Assembly: GCA_963707135.1 (NCBI GenBank)
Contig: CAVPOY010000001.1
Span: forward strand, 62,001 to 126,000
DNA: 64,000 nucleotides
From: JBGSTR01 sp963707135
GTDB taxonomy: Bacteria; Pseudomonadota; Gammaproteobacteria; Chromatiales; Chromatiaceae
Reading direction: 5' to 3'
In this document: in pieces, positions 1 to 9,068 of the stretch
Numbering within the stretch: the stretch's first letter is position 1
Layout of the letters: each line of letters starts with the position of its first letter
The notes under the pieces: generated by a model
What the model saw: the letters and a program-made list of their open reading frames with translations, nothing else
Told to the model about the DNA's origin: nothing
Databases searched by the model: none
Made by a program: the position numbers and the translations under genes

Positions 1-1155
1 TCTCCAGCACTCCGGACAAGCCCTCCGCTTCGGTGAGCCGCACGTTGTCGCCGGTTCCGTTGAACCGGATCACGCCTCCCCACCCTTCGGCCGCACTGAG
101 CCAGAGGTCGGAATCAGCGCCGTTGCTCTGGAAATTGAACTCCCCCGTACCGTTGATGTCGTAGTCCAGAAAAAGGTTGCCGCTCGCGCTCGCGGAAATG
201 TTGACGACGCCGTTGTTGGTCATCGTGGGCAGCGAATTCACGTCGCCCAAGGTGATGTCGCCCGTGGCCGAGTTGGAAAGCGTGCTCCCCTCCTCAATTA
301 CCAAGGAGCTTACGTCAGACGTGCCGGTCGCCCAGGTCGATCGACCCGTCCTCCACAACCAGTCCAATTCCGGGAAAACTAGCGTTGATAGAAACCGCAT
401 CGCCGTTGACGACGCGGTAGAGATGCCCGCCATGGCCGGTTGGCCCGAATCCCCGGTGCCGCACGCTCTCGGCCGCGCCTCTGAAGCGACCGACTCGATA
501 ATGTCGTCGAGAGGGATCGCCGCGATGTAGGGGATTCTTACCGTTACCCCGCTGCCGAGCCCCGCCATGAATGTCAGGTCCGTTCCGGCGGGGATTACGC
601 GGAGCCCAAGCGGCAGGGCGTAGGTTTCGCCTGGTGGCGACGTCGCGGCGTCGAAAATCGTAGGCGAACCGTCACCTTCGACGAGAATCTCAAAGGTGTC
701 GTTGTTGTTGAGCGACGAAAAGTCGATCTCGGTTGCTCGACGTTCTTATCAAACTCCATTTTCCAAAACTCGCCCTCGTTGAAGTCTTGAAACTCGTTGG
801 AGAACGGGTTAGGTCCTTGGTTGTTGACCGCGAGCGAGTTGAGACTACCAAGGATGTTGGTCGCCGCCAGAGCATAGGTGACCCCATCCCACTCCAAGCC
901 GTTCCCGTTGTCCACATAGACCGGCGCCTGCACGTCGACGGTCGTCATGGTGATGGTCTGGCTACCCGCGGTAACCGACATGAACGCGCCGACCCCGGCG
1001 TTGGAATCGAACGGGGTGCCGTCATTGAAATCCCAGAGGAACGTATCCTGCGCGGCAAGTGGCGAAACGAAGCCCATCACAAAGAGAAGGATTGCAAGTA
1101 GTCGTCTACTCAAACCAATTGATGGTTGGAGTCCTGTGGATTGCCAGGAACGCAT
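1..1155 (-). pseudogene. Secreted beta-rich (autotransporter/PEP-CTERM-like) protein, frameshifted, 3' end outside window
   Basis: The reading starts at the ATG at 1155, with a GGGAG ribosome site just upstream, and opens with a hydrophobic signal sequence ending near LAAQ. The next part is low-complexity and rich in N, G, T and D, with segments such as NNNDTFEILVEGDG and VNISASASGNLFLDYD, typical of beta-helical passenger or surface proteins. The frame breaks at about 740, again at about 440 and again at about 330. The same protein resumes each time in another frame, with LSNSATGDITLGDVNS and later IRFNGTGDNVRL running off the left edge. At least three indels in about 800 bases make it a pseudogene or an error-rich patch. 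No catalytic motif is visible and the exact family is unknown. Confidence 0.5.
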
Positions 1156-1341
1156 ATGACACTCCCATTTGTTGCTGTTTTTGCTGAACTCCCAGTTGCA
1201 TCGTGGCGGCACACGCTGTCACGCCGCCTCCGAGGCCACGACTCGCACTCGTGCTTGTTAACGTAGACGACGCAAACTCGCCACAGCGGCGCCAATCTGG
1301 TAGCCATGGGGTATCTCCTTGTAGCAGGCGCGCAGGAGGGC

Positions 1342-1370
1342 CTCTAGGAGGCTCTCAGGCGCTCCTAGAG
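1342..1370. repeat. 9-bp perfect inverted repeat hairpin
   Basis: CTCTAGGAG at 1342-1350 and CTCCTAGAG at 1362-1370 form a perfect 9-bp stem around an 11-nt loop. It lies in the 290-bp space between the 3' end of ssb and the start of the frameshifted secreted-protein gene. There is no T-run, so its role is open: a processed hairpin or weak terminator. Confidence 0.5.
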
Positions 1371-1403
1371 CTTTGATTGATTGGGGTTTCAGAGGGGTAT
1401 GAG

Positions 1404-1432
1404 GCCCACGGGGCAGTACCTGCCCCCGTGGG
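1404..1432 (-). terminator. Hairpin downstream of ssb
   Basis: CCCACGGGGCA at 1404-1414 pairs with TGCCCCCGTGGG at 1421-1432, with one bulged base, just past the ssb stop. The stem is very GC-rich but no clear T-run follows on the minus strand. It is a probable transcription end or 3' stabilising hairpin for ssb. Confidence 0.5.
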
Positions 1433-1442
1433 GTTAGTAGCA

Positions 1443-1880
1443 TCAGAAGGGGAAGTCGTCCTCCTCCTCCGTCAGTGTCGGCTCGGGCGGCCGCTGTGTC
1501 GGCTCCGGGCTGGCTGGGGGGCTCGCCTCGGCGGGACGGCCATCGAGCATCTGCATCGAACCGCGAGCGTCAACCACCACCTCGGTGGTGGTGCGCTCGT
1601 GGCCCTCGGACGTCTGCCACTGACGGGTACGCAGTCGCCCTTCGACGTAGATGCGCGAGCCGGTGTGCAGGTACTGCTGGACGATCTCGGCGAGCTTCCC
1701 GAAGAACACCACCCGGTGCCACTCGGTCCGCTCCTTAAGCTCCCCGGTGGACTTGTCGGTCCAGCTCTCGCCGGTGGCGAGGCTCACGTTGGCAACCGCG
1801 TCACCGCTGGGGAGCGTTCGCACCTCCGGGTCTGATCCCAGATTGCCGATCAGGATCGCCTTGTTGATGCCGCGTGACAT
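1443..1880 (-). CDS. ssb: Single-stranded DNA-binding protein (SSB)
   Basis: This 145-residue OB-fold protein begins MSRGINKAILIGNLGSDPE, the standard SSB N-terminus, followed by the conserved EWHRVVFFGKLAE and a YVEGRLRTRQW strand. Residues from about 112 are a Pro/Glu-rich linker ending in the acidic tip EEEDDFPF, which recruits replication and repair partners in the family. The length is somewhat short (E. coli SSB is 178 residues) because the linker is brief. The gene follows a tiny membrane-protein ORF on the same strand by 11 bp, so the two may be cotranscribed. The surroundings (decayed genes and repeats) suggest this may be an accessory rather than the housekeeping copy, which cannot be decided from this window. 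Confidence 0.93.
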   Translation of the reverse strand: MSRGINKAILIGNLGSDPEVRTLPSGDAVANVSLATGESWTDKSTGELKERTEWHRVVFFGKLAEIVQQYLHTGSRIYVEGRLRTRQWQTSEGHERTTTEVVVDARGSMQMLDGRPAEASPPASPEPTQRPPEPTLTEEEDDFPF

Positions 1881-1891
1881 GGCAGGTACTC

Positions 1892-2029
1892 CTACTCAAG
1901 GCCCAGGTAGGCCAGCAGTGCGGTGATGACGATCAGGCCGATGCGATAGGCGAGATTCCCGTTGCCGTTGTTCTCGCGAAGCTTGTCGGCCAGGCTCTGC
2001 AGCAGGTGTTTCAGTTCAGTCGTATCCAC
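1892..2029 (-). CDS. Small single-pass membrane protein, 45 residues
   Basis: A GTG start at 2029 with GGAG eight bases upstream opens a 45-codon frame. The N-terminal half is amphipathic (TELKHLLQSLADKLREN), followed by NGNGN and a C-terminal hydrophobic segment (IGLIVITALLAYLGL). It ends 11 bp before the ssb start on the same strand. It is too short for confident family assignment. The ribosome site, the clean helix-hinge-membrane pattern and the position favour a real gene. It could be a small regulatory membrane peptide or a type I-toxin-like product; no function is claimed. Confidence 0.5.
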   Translation of the reverse strand: MDTTELKHLLQSLADKLRENNGNGNLAYRIGLIVITALLAYLGLE

Positions 2030-2809
2030 TTGAATCTCCGTTCGTTGCGCCGGAGGCGGCCGTTCCGCTTCCGAATCACAACAGGGCGCCAGCCCTCTTC
2101 AGCGCAGCGGAGACAGCGCAGACAGCGAATGTTGGGGGTGGGTCCCTTTTGGGAGAGGGAGACGAAATCCGAAGTGGGGTAGGCTTGAGCCAGCGGTGTA
2201 GGAGGGGGAGAGGTCGCCTAACGCTTAAAAATTTTTCTGAAAATTTCGTGAGGTTTTGGTGGGGCTTTGGGTCAGGACGAAGAACTACGAACTAGGCGGA
2301 GACTCGACACTCGGCCACAAGCTGACATTGACCTAGGTCAGCAACCGCGCCGCCCCCGCTTTTGCGGTTCACAATCCCGTGGTAGACCCGGTGCTGGCGC
2401 GGGTGAGGGCACCGACGATCCCGGCAGCAAGAAAATACTATGTGGCCTCGGGTAGGATACTAAGGCGCTAGACTGCATGGCCAATATCGGGGTTTTCATT
2501 TTCATGATGGAGATACGCCCATGCTGAATATGGACCCAGATGTGACAGTTCACATCACCTTTTCCGATTTTCGCGCCATCATAGTACGCAGCTGCGTTCA
2601 TGCAATTCAAGCGTATTCCGCGCCCTAACACGGCACTTCAGCCGACGCGGGAAAGGGCAATGGTTTTCCTGCAAGCGCAGTGGGCGCGCGGCTGAGTTTG
2701 GTCGTTGGGCGGCACGACTCGAGAAGGATCAGATGTCCTTCTCAGACGAGAAGTCCGACCGCTGTTCGTGACACCGCCTGAACCTGGCGACAGCCAAAAG
2801 TGAGGAACA
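2030..2809. other. Intergenic stretch with dyads but no supported gene
   Basis: I see no convincing gene here; the open frames are short and lack family signals. It holds three visible structures. An A/T-rich near-palindrome lies around 2227-2248 in an otherwise GC-rich context. A TGACCTAGGTCA dyad sits at 2329-2340. A perfect 8-bp hairpin (GAGAAGGA at 2721-2728 with TCCTTCTC at 2736-2743) lies about 65 bases before the next gene's start and could act in its leader. Confidence 0.5.
2328..2341. promoter_or_regulatory. FNR/ANR-like dyad
   Basis: TTGACCTAGGTCAG contains a perfect 12-bp palindrome and resembles the FNR/ANR half-site arrangement (TTGAT-N4-ATCAA or GTCAA). A nearly identical site occurs at 59179. 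No promoter can be tied to it with confidence, so this is a motif match only. Confidence 0.3.
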
Positions 2810-3616
2810 ATGCCATATCACCAGTTATTGGATTCACTGCCCATCGTCGGCGTCTTCGTAACGTTCACGATCGTTGCGACTGATCACGTCCGAGGGCGGT
2901 TACCACCTTGGGCGCTGGTGGCAAAACCACACGCCTGACGAGAAGGAGGGTCCCACGGCTATGATCGTGGGCTCGCTCCTCGCCCTTATGGGTTTTCTCC
3001 TCGCGATCACGATGGGGATGGCATCTGATCGCTTCGACACGCGCCGCGGGCTCGTGCTGGCCGAGGCGAACTCGGTGGGCACCACGTATCTCCGGGCCGG
3101 CTACCTGCCAGAGCCGGCCTCGAGCGAGATCCGGGATCTGCTCCGCGAGTATGTTCCCTACGCATCGTCGAGACCAACGATCTGGCAGACGTCCGGGTGA
3201 GAATGGCCCGATCGGTCGAACTCCATGCGCAGCTCTGGTCGATCACCGAGGAGTTGGCCCGCACCACGCCCGAATCGGACGTTCTGGCCCTTTTCATCGA
3301 TTCACTGAACGAGACGATGGATTTGCACGAGACGCGCGTCACGGTGGGCATCTACGGACGCGTGCCCGAGACAGTCCTCCTCCTCCTCCTCCTCGGTTCG
3401 ATGCTGACGCTGGGCATGGTGGGCTACAACGCGGGCCTGTCCCTGCGCCGCAGCCCCCTTTCCGCTGTCGTGCTGATCCTCGTCCTTGGTGCGGTCATCA
3501 CCCTCGTGGTCGATCTCGACCGACCCCAGGACGGATTCCTCAAGGTGAACCAGCAGCCGCTCATCGACCTTAAGGAGCAGATCGGCGCACCGCTTCCAGC
3601 GAGTCCACCTGAGTAG
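2810..3616 (+). pseudogene. DUF4239 (bestrophin-like) membrane protein with two compensating frameshifts
   Basis: The gene starts at the ATG at 2810 behind GAGGA. The start frame gives PIVGVFVTFTIVA, then shifts at about 2877 into a frame reading LITSEGGYHLGRWW and GSLLALMGFLLAITMGMA. It returns to the start frame at about 3160 with LRIVETNDLADVRVRMA. The two shifts cancel and the total of 807 bases would encode 268 residues, normal for DUF4239. Membrane segments occur near the N-terminus, after the GG motif, and in the C-terminal part (VLLLLLLGSMLTLG and VVLILVLGAVITLVVDL). The protein is predicted to be integral in the inner membrane with unknown function. Two indels indicate decay or base-calling errors. 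Confidence 0.7.
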
Positions 3617-3888
3617 CTTGCGTGGCACCCAACATCATACTCAACCCCGACCACCAAGAGCGCTGCCGCGCTCATGGTGGCGGGTTATTATGGCGTTAGC
3701 CCGGAGCTGCCTGTAAAGCTCTGCGTTGCCGTGAAAGGCTGGAACGAGCGCGTCGTGCAGCGGCTCATCTGTCCGCTCAGCCCACGCCGCAGCACCGGGT
3801 ACGCATTACCTACGGTGACTCGTGTACCAGGAGTCCGAGTCCATCGTTCGTACCCCAACGTTCGATGGTCTACGTGCATCACCGTCAG

Positions 3889-4016
3889 TACGACGATCTA
3901 CGATCTACGATCTGAGATCTGGGGTCTCGGGACGTCGATCTCGGAGCTTCGAACTGGGATCTTCGAACTGCGAACGTTGATCTCGGAACTTCGAACTGCG
4001 GTCTACGAACTGGGAT
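3889..4016 (+). repeat. Degenerate short tandem repeats (GAACT/GATCT units)
   Basis: From 3889 the sequence repeats units such as ACGATCT, then TCTCGGAGCTTCGAACTG, ATCTTCGAACTGCGAAC and ATCTCGGAACTTCGAACTG, roughly 17-20 bases each. Both strands stay open, so any apparent protein here (ELRT or RRSQFE patterns) is a product of the repeat. Similar low-complexity repeats are scattered in intergenic DNA of many bacteria. No coding function is proposed. Confidence 0.6.
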
Positions 4017-4052
4017 CGATGGGACGGCCCCCTGAAGCGGAGGCATTAGAGG

Positions 4053-4114
4053 GGGGTTTTTGATCAATTCTGTAGTGCATGTATATACCTCACCTAAGAA
4101 TTGATCAAAACCCC
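4053..4114. repeat. 18-bp inverted repeat (GATCAATTCT arms) around 25 bp
   Basis: GGGGTTTTTGATCAATTCT at 4053-4071 is mirrored by AGAATTGATCAAAACCCC at 4097-4114, with only one extra T. The arms are A/T-rich, unlike the surroundings, and each contains TGATCA. It could be the ends of a very small non-autonomous element, a strong bidirectional hairpin, or a site for a dimeric DNA-binding protein. Confidence 0.6.
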
Positions 4115-4119
4115 TACAT

Positions 4120-4770
4120 AATCAGACCTTCTCGGCTACAGGGCGGGGGGCGAAGCTCAAGGTACGCGGTTCTGCGGACTCAGATCTGCGTTTCGAGCTC
4201 GAAACGCGGCGATCAGCGCACGTAGGACCTAGAGCGAGGTGCGTGAGGCAAGCCCGCGGTAGGCGGCAACAGGAGACGGTGAGCGTCTCTTGAACGCGCA
4301 TTGCGGACGCCCACTTGCTGCCCGGGAGTGGGCGACAACGACCCGTTGGGAACGCAACCACCTTTCCCGAGAGGTGTATGGTTTTCGCTACGCCCAACTG
4401 AAACGGGTGGCTCATCGCGACTGGCTTTTTCCATCCTTGGATGATCATGGACTCGCCGTTGTGACCGACCGTTGAGCCCCAGAGATAGGGGGGCGCGGTA
4501 GCGTACGGTTGGCGCCGCGCGCAGGGGCGAGTTGGGTGCCAGTCAAGGGTTACGACCCGTTTGCCGAGGTTGAGTCTGTTGATCGGGGGAAAGAGAGATC
4601 CGACCATCTTCCTTGTTTCCGAGCTCTTCCAGGAATACGGCAGGTCATTCCGCCACTGCAATTTGTCGCTTTCGATTACTCCAAGTTGCCCCGTCTGGCT
4701 CCGGAGCGGATTGGCTCGGAAACCTGTGGCCAATACGTCGCCAAGAGACCATCCGGCACCGACACACCGA
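4120..4770. other. Hairpin-dense region without a convincing gene
   Basis: Both strands are largely open here, but the hypothetical products resemble no family and one frame is split by a stop at 4473. The DNA carries several local hairpins in a row: GAGACG/CGTCTC near 4273-4290, CCACT/AGTGG near 4310-4332, CACCT/AGGTG near 4361-4378, and GCCCC/GGGGC near 4475-4495. The density suggests a structured RNA, or the remnant of one, rather than a protein gene. The identity is unknown. Confidence 0.35.
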
Positions 4771-4772
4771 TA

Positions 4773-4807
4773 AGGACCTGATAACGGCATGTGCGTTATC
4801 AGGTCCT
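4773..4807 (-). terminator. Strong hairpin terminator after the DsrE-like gene
   Basis: AGGACCTGATAACG at 4773-4786 and CGTTATCAGGTCCT at 4794-4807 form a perfect 14-bp stem with a 7-nt loop, 38 bases past the stop of the DsrE-like gene. Only a short TAT follows on the minus strand, so termination may depend mainly on stem strength. Confidence 0.7.
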
Positions 4808-4844
4808 GTGGTCTTGCGCCCGGGTGGTTTAGACGCGATGGCGA

Positions 4845-5213
4845 TCAGAAGCTCAGCGTCGCGGCCCCTTCCGCGACTACACCCAGCATTGCCGCAGAGC
4901 CGGCGAGCTGCACGCCATCCATGAAATCCGAGGTGTCGTAGCCGCGAACCTTGGCGCACGGTGGGCAGACGAAGATGTTGGCGCCGCTGTCCACGACGTT
5001 CTGGATCATCTCACCGACCTTGGGGTCGAACGGGTTCAACTGCGCGGCTGCCCCGGCCCCCTTGCGGACCCAGTCCACTCCGGAGCTGACCAGGAACATG
5101 GTCACTTCGAAGCCCATACCCACGCCGCCGTTGGCGATGCTCCAGGCAACGGACGAGCGCTCATTGTCAAAACCATTGGTGACCACGATGACCAGTTTCT
5201 TGCTGTCAGACAT
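4845..5213 (-). CDS. DsrE/DsrF-like sulfur-relay family protein
   Basis: This 122-residue cytoplasmic protein starts at 5213 behind GAGG. It opens with a beta strand KLVIVVTNG and a second strand FEVTMFLVSSGV, the alpha/beta layout of the DsrE/F/H superfamily. A conserved cysteine motif CPPCAKVRGY occurs at about residue 82. Family members carry sulfur as persulfides, usually as homo-oligomers, and the two cysteines here are candidates. It stands alone, with its own downstream hairpin and no dsr genes nearby, so its partner is unknown. Some relatives are annotated only as DsrE family or peroxiredoxin-like. Confidence 0.8.
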   Translation of the reverse strand: MSDSKKLVIVVTNGFDNERSSVAWSIANGGVGMGFEVTMFLVSSGVDWVRKGAGAAAQLNPFDPKVGEMIQNVVDSGANIFVCPPCAKVRGYDTSDFMDGVQLAGSAAMLGVVAEGAATLSF

Positions 5214-5397
5214 TGTCTTTTCCTCTTGCGGTTGTTTGCCTTGAAGGCGACTGAACGTGCTTTGGGTTAATGGAAGGCCGTGGCTACGTATCAGTCACAG
5301 CGCCTTCCGATTGATCACCGATCTATCGGTACGAGCGGATCGGCGGTCTGCTACCACGCCAGGCGAGCACTCGCCGGGCGTCGTAATCACTGAGGCC

Positions 5398-6165
5398 CTA
5401 CGCGGCCTGTCGATAGACGGGCATGGGCGCGGCGCTTCCGGCCTGCCGCTCTGCCCAGGTGGCGAGCTGGCCGAAGAGTTGGTTCTGTGCGTGGCTGCCC
5501 CCGATCTCGTGCAGGTCGGGCAAAACGGCATGCAGCAGATCAGCGGCGCGCAGAAAGGCACCGGAGGTCAGGGCCGCCATGGCAAGCGCGAAGCGCCTGA
5601 GCACGCGCTGCTCTTTGGTGGCGGCGAACCTCGAGTCCGTTCGCAGCCAGAGCGCGATGCTGCCTGTGTCGTTGGCACCGGCCAGGGCCATCAGATGGTG
5701 CAGTTGTACGAACGGATCCGGAGTGTCGTGCATGTGGGCCAAGGCGGTCCGCCGAATCGGCTCCCAAGGCAGCAGCACGGGTTCCGGACCGGACAATGCG
5801 AGCCGCCAAAGCAGGGCTGGGGCATCGGTCAGGGCCTCTGCGGTGCTGGCCGCGATCGGCAGCACCTCGGATAGGAACCGCCGATGGGCGGAATCCCACT
5901 CGCCCAGGGCGAGCTCGAAGATGGCCATGTGGAACTGCAGATGCACCCAGTCGCTGCCATGACCCCTGTGCGTGTTCAGCCACTCACCCAGCAACCGGTG
6001 GCCAAGACGCCACCGTGCGGTGTCCGTCAGGCGATGGGCAAGGGCGTGCGCCTCGCCCGAAGGGCCATGGCTGAAGATCGCGTAGCCGCTGATATCGCGG
6101 CGGTTGACAGCTGAAGCGTCTACCGGGTCAGTGTTGCCTGGGCGTTGCGTGAGCAGGGTTGCCAT
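5398..6165 (-). CDS. TPR-like (TTC38-type) helical protein divergent from the BTAD regulator
   Basis: The 255-residue product is predicted all-helical with tandem alpha-hairpins. WLNTHRGHGSDWVHLQFHMAI, TPDPFVQLHHLMALAGA and IGGSHAQNQLFGQLA resemble the tetratricopeptide protein 38 family, whose members end in a GGSxAQRD-like motif. No signal peptide or membrane segment is visible. It is transcribed away from the large regulator at 6282, with 116 bp between the starts, so the pair may share a control region. Function is unknown; a scaffold or substrate-recognition role is an inference from the fold only. Confidence 0.6.
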   Translation of the reverse strand: MATLLTQRPGNTDPVDASAVNRRDISGYAIFSHGPSGEAHALAHRLTDTARWRLGHRLLGEWLNTHRGHGSDWVHLQFHMAIFELALGEWDSAHRRFLSEVLPIAASTAEALTDAPALLWRLALSGPEPVLLPWEPIRRTALAHMHDTPDPFVQLHHLMALAGANDTGSIALWLRTDSRFAATKEQRVLRRFALAMAALTSGAFLRAADLLHAVLPDLHEIGGSHAQNQLFGQLATWAERQAGSAAPMPVYRQAA

Positions 6166-6281
6166 GGTTGCCTCCGAAATCGCCGTTTGCTTTCGATGGC
6201 TCCATGGTCGGACCCGCCCGTCTAATCACCCGGCGCGCGCCGGTTTAACCCGCGTCTATTTTTCGTCTAAAGTTCGGCGTT

Positions 6282-8820
6282 GTGAGTAATCGACTGCGAT
6301 TCCATGTGTTAGGCGCTTTTGAGGCGCTTGAGGGCGAGGGCGAGAGCCTTGATTTCCCCAACCGCAAGGCGCAAGCGCTGCTTGCATACCTGGCGATTGA
6401 GCGCGGCCGTCCGCAGTCCCGAGACCATTTGGCGACGCTGCTATGGGCGCGCACCGGGGAAGAGCGCGCGCGCCACAATCTGCGCCAGGCCTTGTCGAAG
6501 CTCCGCACGCTCTGCCCGGACCTGCTCGAATGTCCCGGTGACCGGATCGCGCTCAACACCAAGGTCTGCCTGGTCGATGCGTCGACATTCGAGGAGCTGA
6601 CGCGGTCCGACGACCTGGATGACCTCGACCTGGCGCTCAAGCTGTATCGCGGTGACCTGCTGGACGGATACAGCGCTCGCGAGCCGGAGTACCAGGACTG
6701 GTTGGAGATTGCGCGGGGTCGGCTGCGCAAGCAGGCGGTCGATGTGGCTGATCGCCTGGCCGGCCTGTTGCGCGAGCAGGGTCGCGACCGCGAGGCCATC
6801 GAGGTGTTGAACCACCTGCTGCGAATCGACATGGCCAATGAGTCGGCGCACCGCGACCTCATGGTGTTGCTCGCGCGCGAAGGAAGGCGATCCGACGCAC
6901 TGCGTCAGTACCAGGATTGCGTCGCGGCCCTGGCCCGCGAGCTCGATGCCGAGCCCGGTGCCGAGACAAATCGGGTGCTCGACGCGATCCGGAAGGGCCG
7001 GTCCCGGTCCCCCGAGGGCGCAATTGGAAGCCGCTGCCGAGCTGTCGACGTTGGGAGCTTCGGCGTCACCTCGAGCGCCGTCGCATCGCTTTGCAGCCGT
7101 GTTCTATGCCGACAGCGTTCAGGGCAGGGCGGTCGGCGAAGGGGCTCAGGGCATCGTTCGAGACAGCCAACTCCGAACCATCAGCAGGGTGATCGGCGAG
7201 CATGGTGGTCACGTCGCACGCCAGAGGGCGGGCTCAGTGCTAGCGCTTTTCAACGGGCCGGGCGACGCTCTGACCTGTGCACTGAACATCCAGCACAGAA
7301 GGACCGTCGAGACCGGTAAAGACCAAATCCGTTTCCGCATCGGCGTTGATTGCGGCGATCTGAGCGATGACGGCGGCGAGCTCCGCGGCGATGCGGTCGA
7401 GGTGGCGCGATGTCTCGAGGCCCTCGCCGTGCCGGGCGGCGTCTGCATCTCCGAGCGGGTGCGAGCCAGGGTCGAAGACCAGTTGGACGCCGACTACCAG
7501 TTCATCGGTGAACAGCGGGTACAGCAGGTCGCCGACCCGATCCGCGCCTACCGTGCTGTCTCGCTCGGTGCCCTATCGGATACAGCCACTGCCAGCCGAC
7601 AACCCAAGTCAGGCTCGACGCTGGCCCTACCGGGCAAGCCCTCCCTCCTCATCAAGCCCTTCTCCGATATGAGCAAGGATGCAGAGCAGGACTACTTCGC
7701 CGAGGGCCTGACGAAGGATATCCGCATCGCGCTGACCAAGATCCCGGGGTTGTTCCTGGCCGAGGACGGATCGCCGCTGGAACAGGCATCTCACGGCATG
7801 GGTATTGCCGAGCTGGGCTGTGCCTTCGGCGTTCGTTACGTGTTGACCGGGGGCGTGCGGCGGCACGGGGAGCGGGTGCGGGTCAACGCGGAGCTCATTG
7901 ACGCGGCCACCGGTCAGTGTCTTTGGGGCGAGCGATTCGACCGCAAGCTGGATGATCTGTTCTCGATCCAGGACGAGATCACCGAGGAGATCGTGACCGC
8001 GATGGACGTCAAGCTGATGCAGGGCGAGGCCGCGCGCTTCATGCGCAAGGCCCTGACTAATCCGAACGCCTTGGACGCCTCCTACCGCGGCTGGTACGCC
8101 CTGTACCACGGCACCTGCCGGCAGGATGTGCTGGAGGCACAGCATCTCTTCGAGGAGGTCATTCGGCTTGAACCCGAGTCGCCTCTCGGCTATGCCAGCG
8201 CGGCACTCGCCTACTGGGCCGAAGCGGGATTTGGACGCGTCGTCGTCCATTCTCCCGCAATGGAACACGCCGCGGATTTGGCCCGCAAAGCACTCGAGCT
8301 CGGCGACACCACGGGTTATGCACATCTGGTGATGGCCTTGGTGCACCTTGCTAACCATGAATACGAGGAGGCAATGACGCAGGCCACCGAAGGTGTTGCG
8401 GCAAGACCCAACTGCAACGGGGCCTATGCGATCAAGGCGAGCGTCCTCAATTTTCTCGGGCGTCCCCGAGAAGCGATCGAGTTTGCACAGTACGCGGTGC
8501 GCCTTACACCGGTCTATCCGGCGGAATTTCCGGCCGTCCTCGCGGCCGCTTACCACGACAGCGGCTGTTACGCCGAAGCAATCGCCGCCGCCACAGCCTC
8601 GCTGCAACTTCGGAACGACGATGTTGATCCGATGCTGATTCTGGCGGCAGCGAGCGTGGCGCAGGGCAGTCTGGACGAAGCACGCGAGATCGCCGCCAGG
8701 GTGAAACGTCTAGATCCGGCCTTTCGCCTTACCGAATTCTCTGCGACGCAACCGTACCAGAACCCGCAAGATCTCGAGCGACTGATCGGCAGGCTACGCG
8801 ACGCCGGTCTGCCCGATTGA
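6282..8820 (+). pseudogene. BTAD/SARP-type regulator fused to degenerate adenylate cyclase, TolB-like and TPR domains (frameshifted)
   Basis: A GTG at 6282 starts an N-terminal winged helix (RLRFHVLGAFEALEGEG, then FPNRKAQALLAYLA) and a BTAD helical domain to about residue 235. At about 7000, in a GC run, the frame shifts by +1 and continues to 8820. The second part holds a class III cyclase-like domain (FAAVFYADSVQG, then RGDAVEVARCLE), a TolB/FlgO-like segment (SLLIKPFSDMSKDAEQDYFAEGL) and TPRs ending RDAGLPD. The cyclase domain lacks the second metal Asp of the usual TGDG motif (here RAGS), so catalysis is unlikely. Total length 2539 bases, one more than a multiple of three, fits a single inserted base. 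If intact it would be a cytoplasmic regulator of about 845 residues. Confidence 0.75.
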
Positions 8821-9068
8821 TCTGTGCAGTAGTCCCAGACCAAGCCGAGTATTCACGATCGTCACCTGAACGCGCGACGCTGGCGCTGAATATTCCCTGT
8901 AAAAAGCCCGGAGATTGTTTCCGTTCTCCGTCTACACTGGGAGGAAACGGGTGGACCTCAGGGGAATCAAAGAGGGGCGCGTTGGCCGCCGTCCCTCCAT
9001 CGATGCGCAGTCCCCCAGCTGCTGTGGATCCTCCCGACCCCTACATCAGCAAGAAGAGGAGGACAGTC

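Noticed and set aside
1443..1880. Phage SSB within a prophage
   Set aside because: No phage structural or replication genes surround it; only the ssb and a tiny ORF are present.
2338..2631. Minus-strand 97-codon frame in the intergenic region
   Set aside because: No ribosome site, no domain and odd composition; it overlaps a dyad and looks like chance.
3674..4067. Frames over the GAACT repeats giving ELRT or RRSQFE proteins
   Set aside because: Both strands are open because the DNA is repetitive; similar artefacts occur in many genomes.
4480..4520. Possible group II intron domain V (GAGCC...GGTT)
   Set aside because: The spacing and pairing do not form the required stem with a GAAA-type loop and bulge, so it does not fit domain V.
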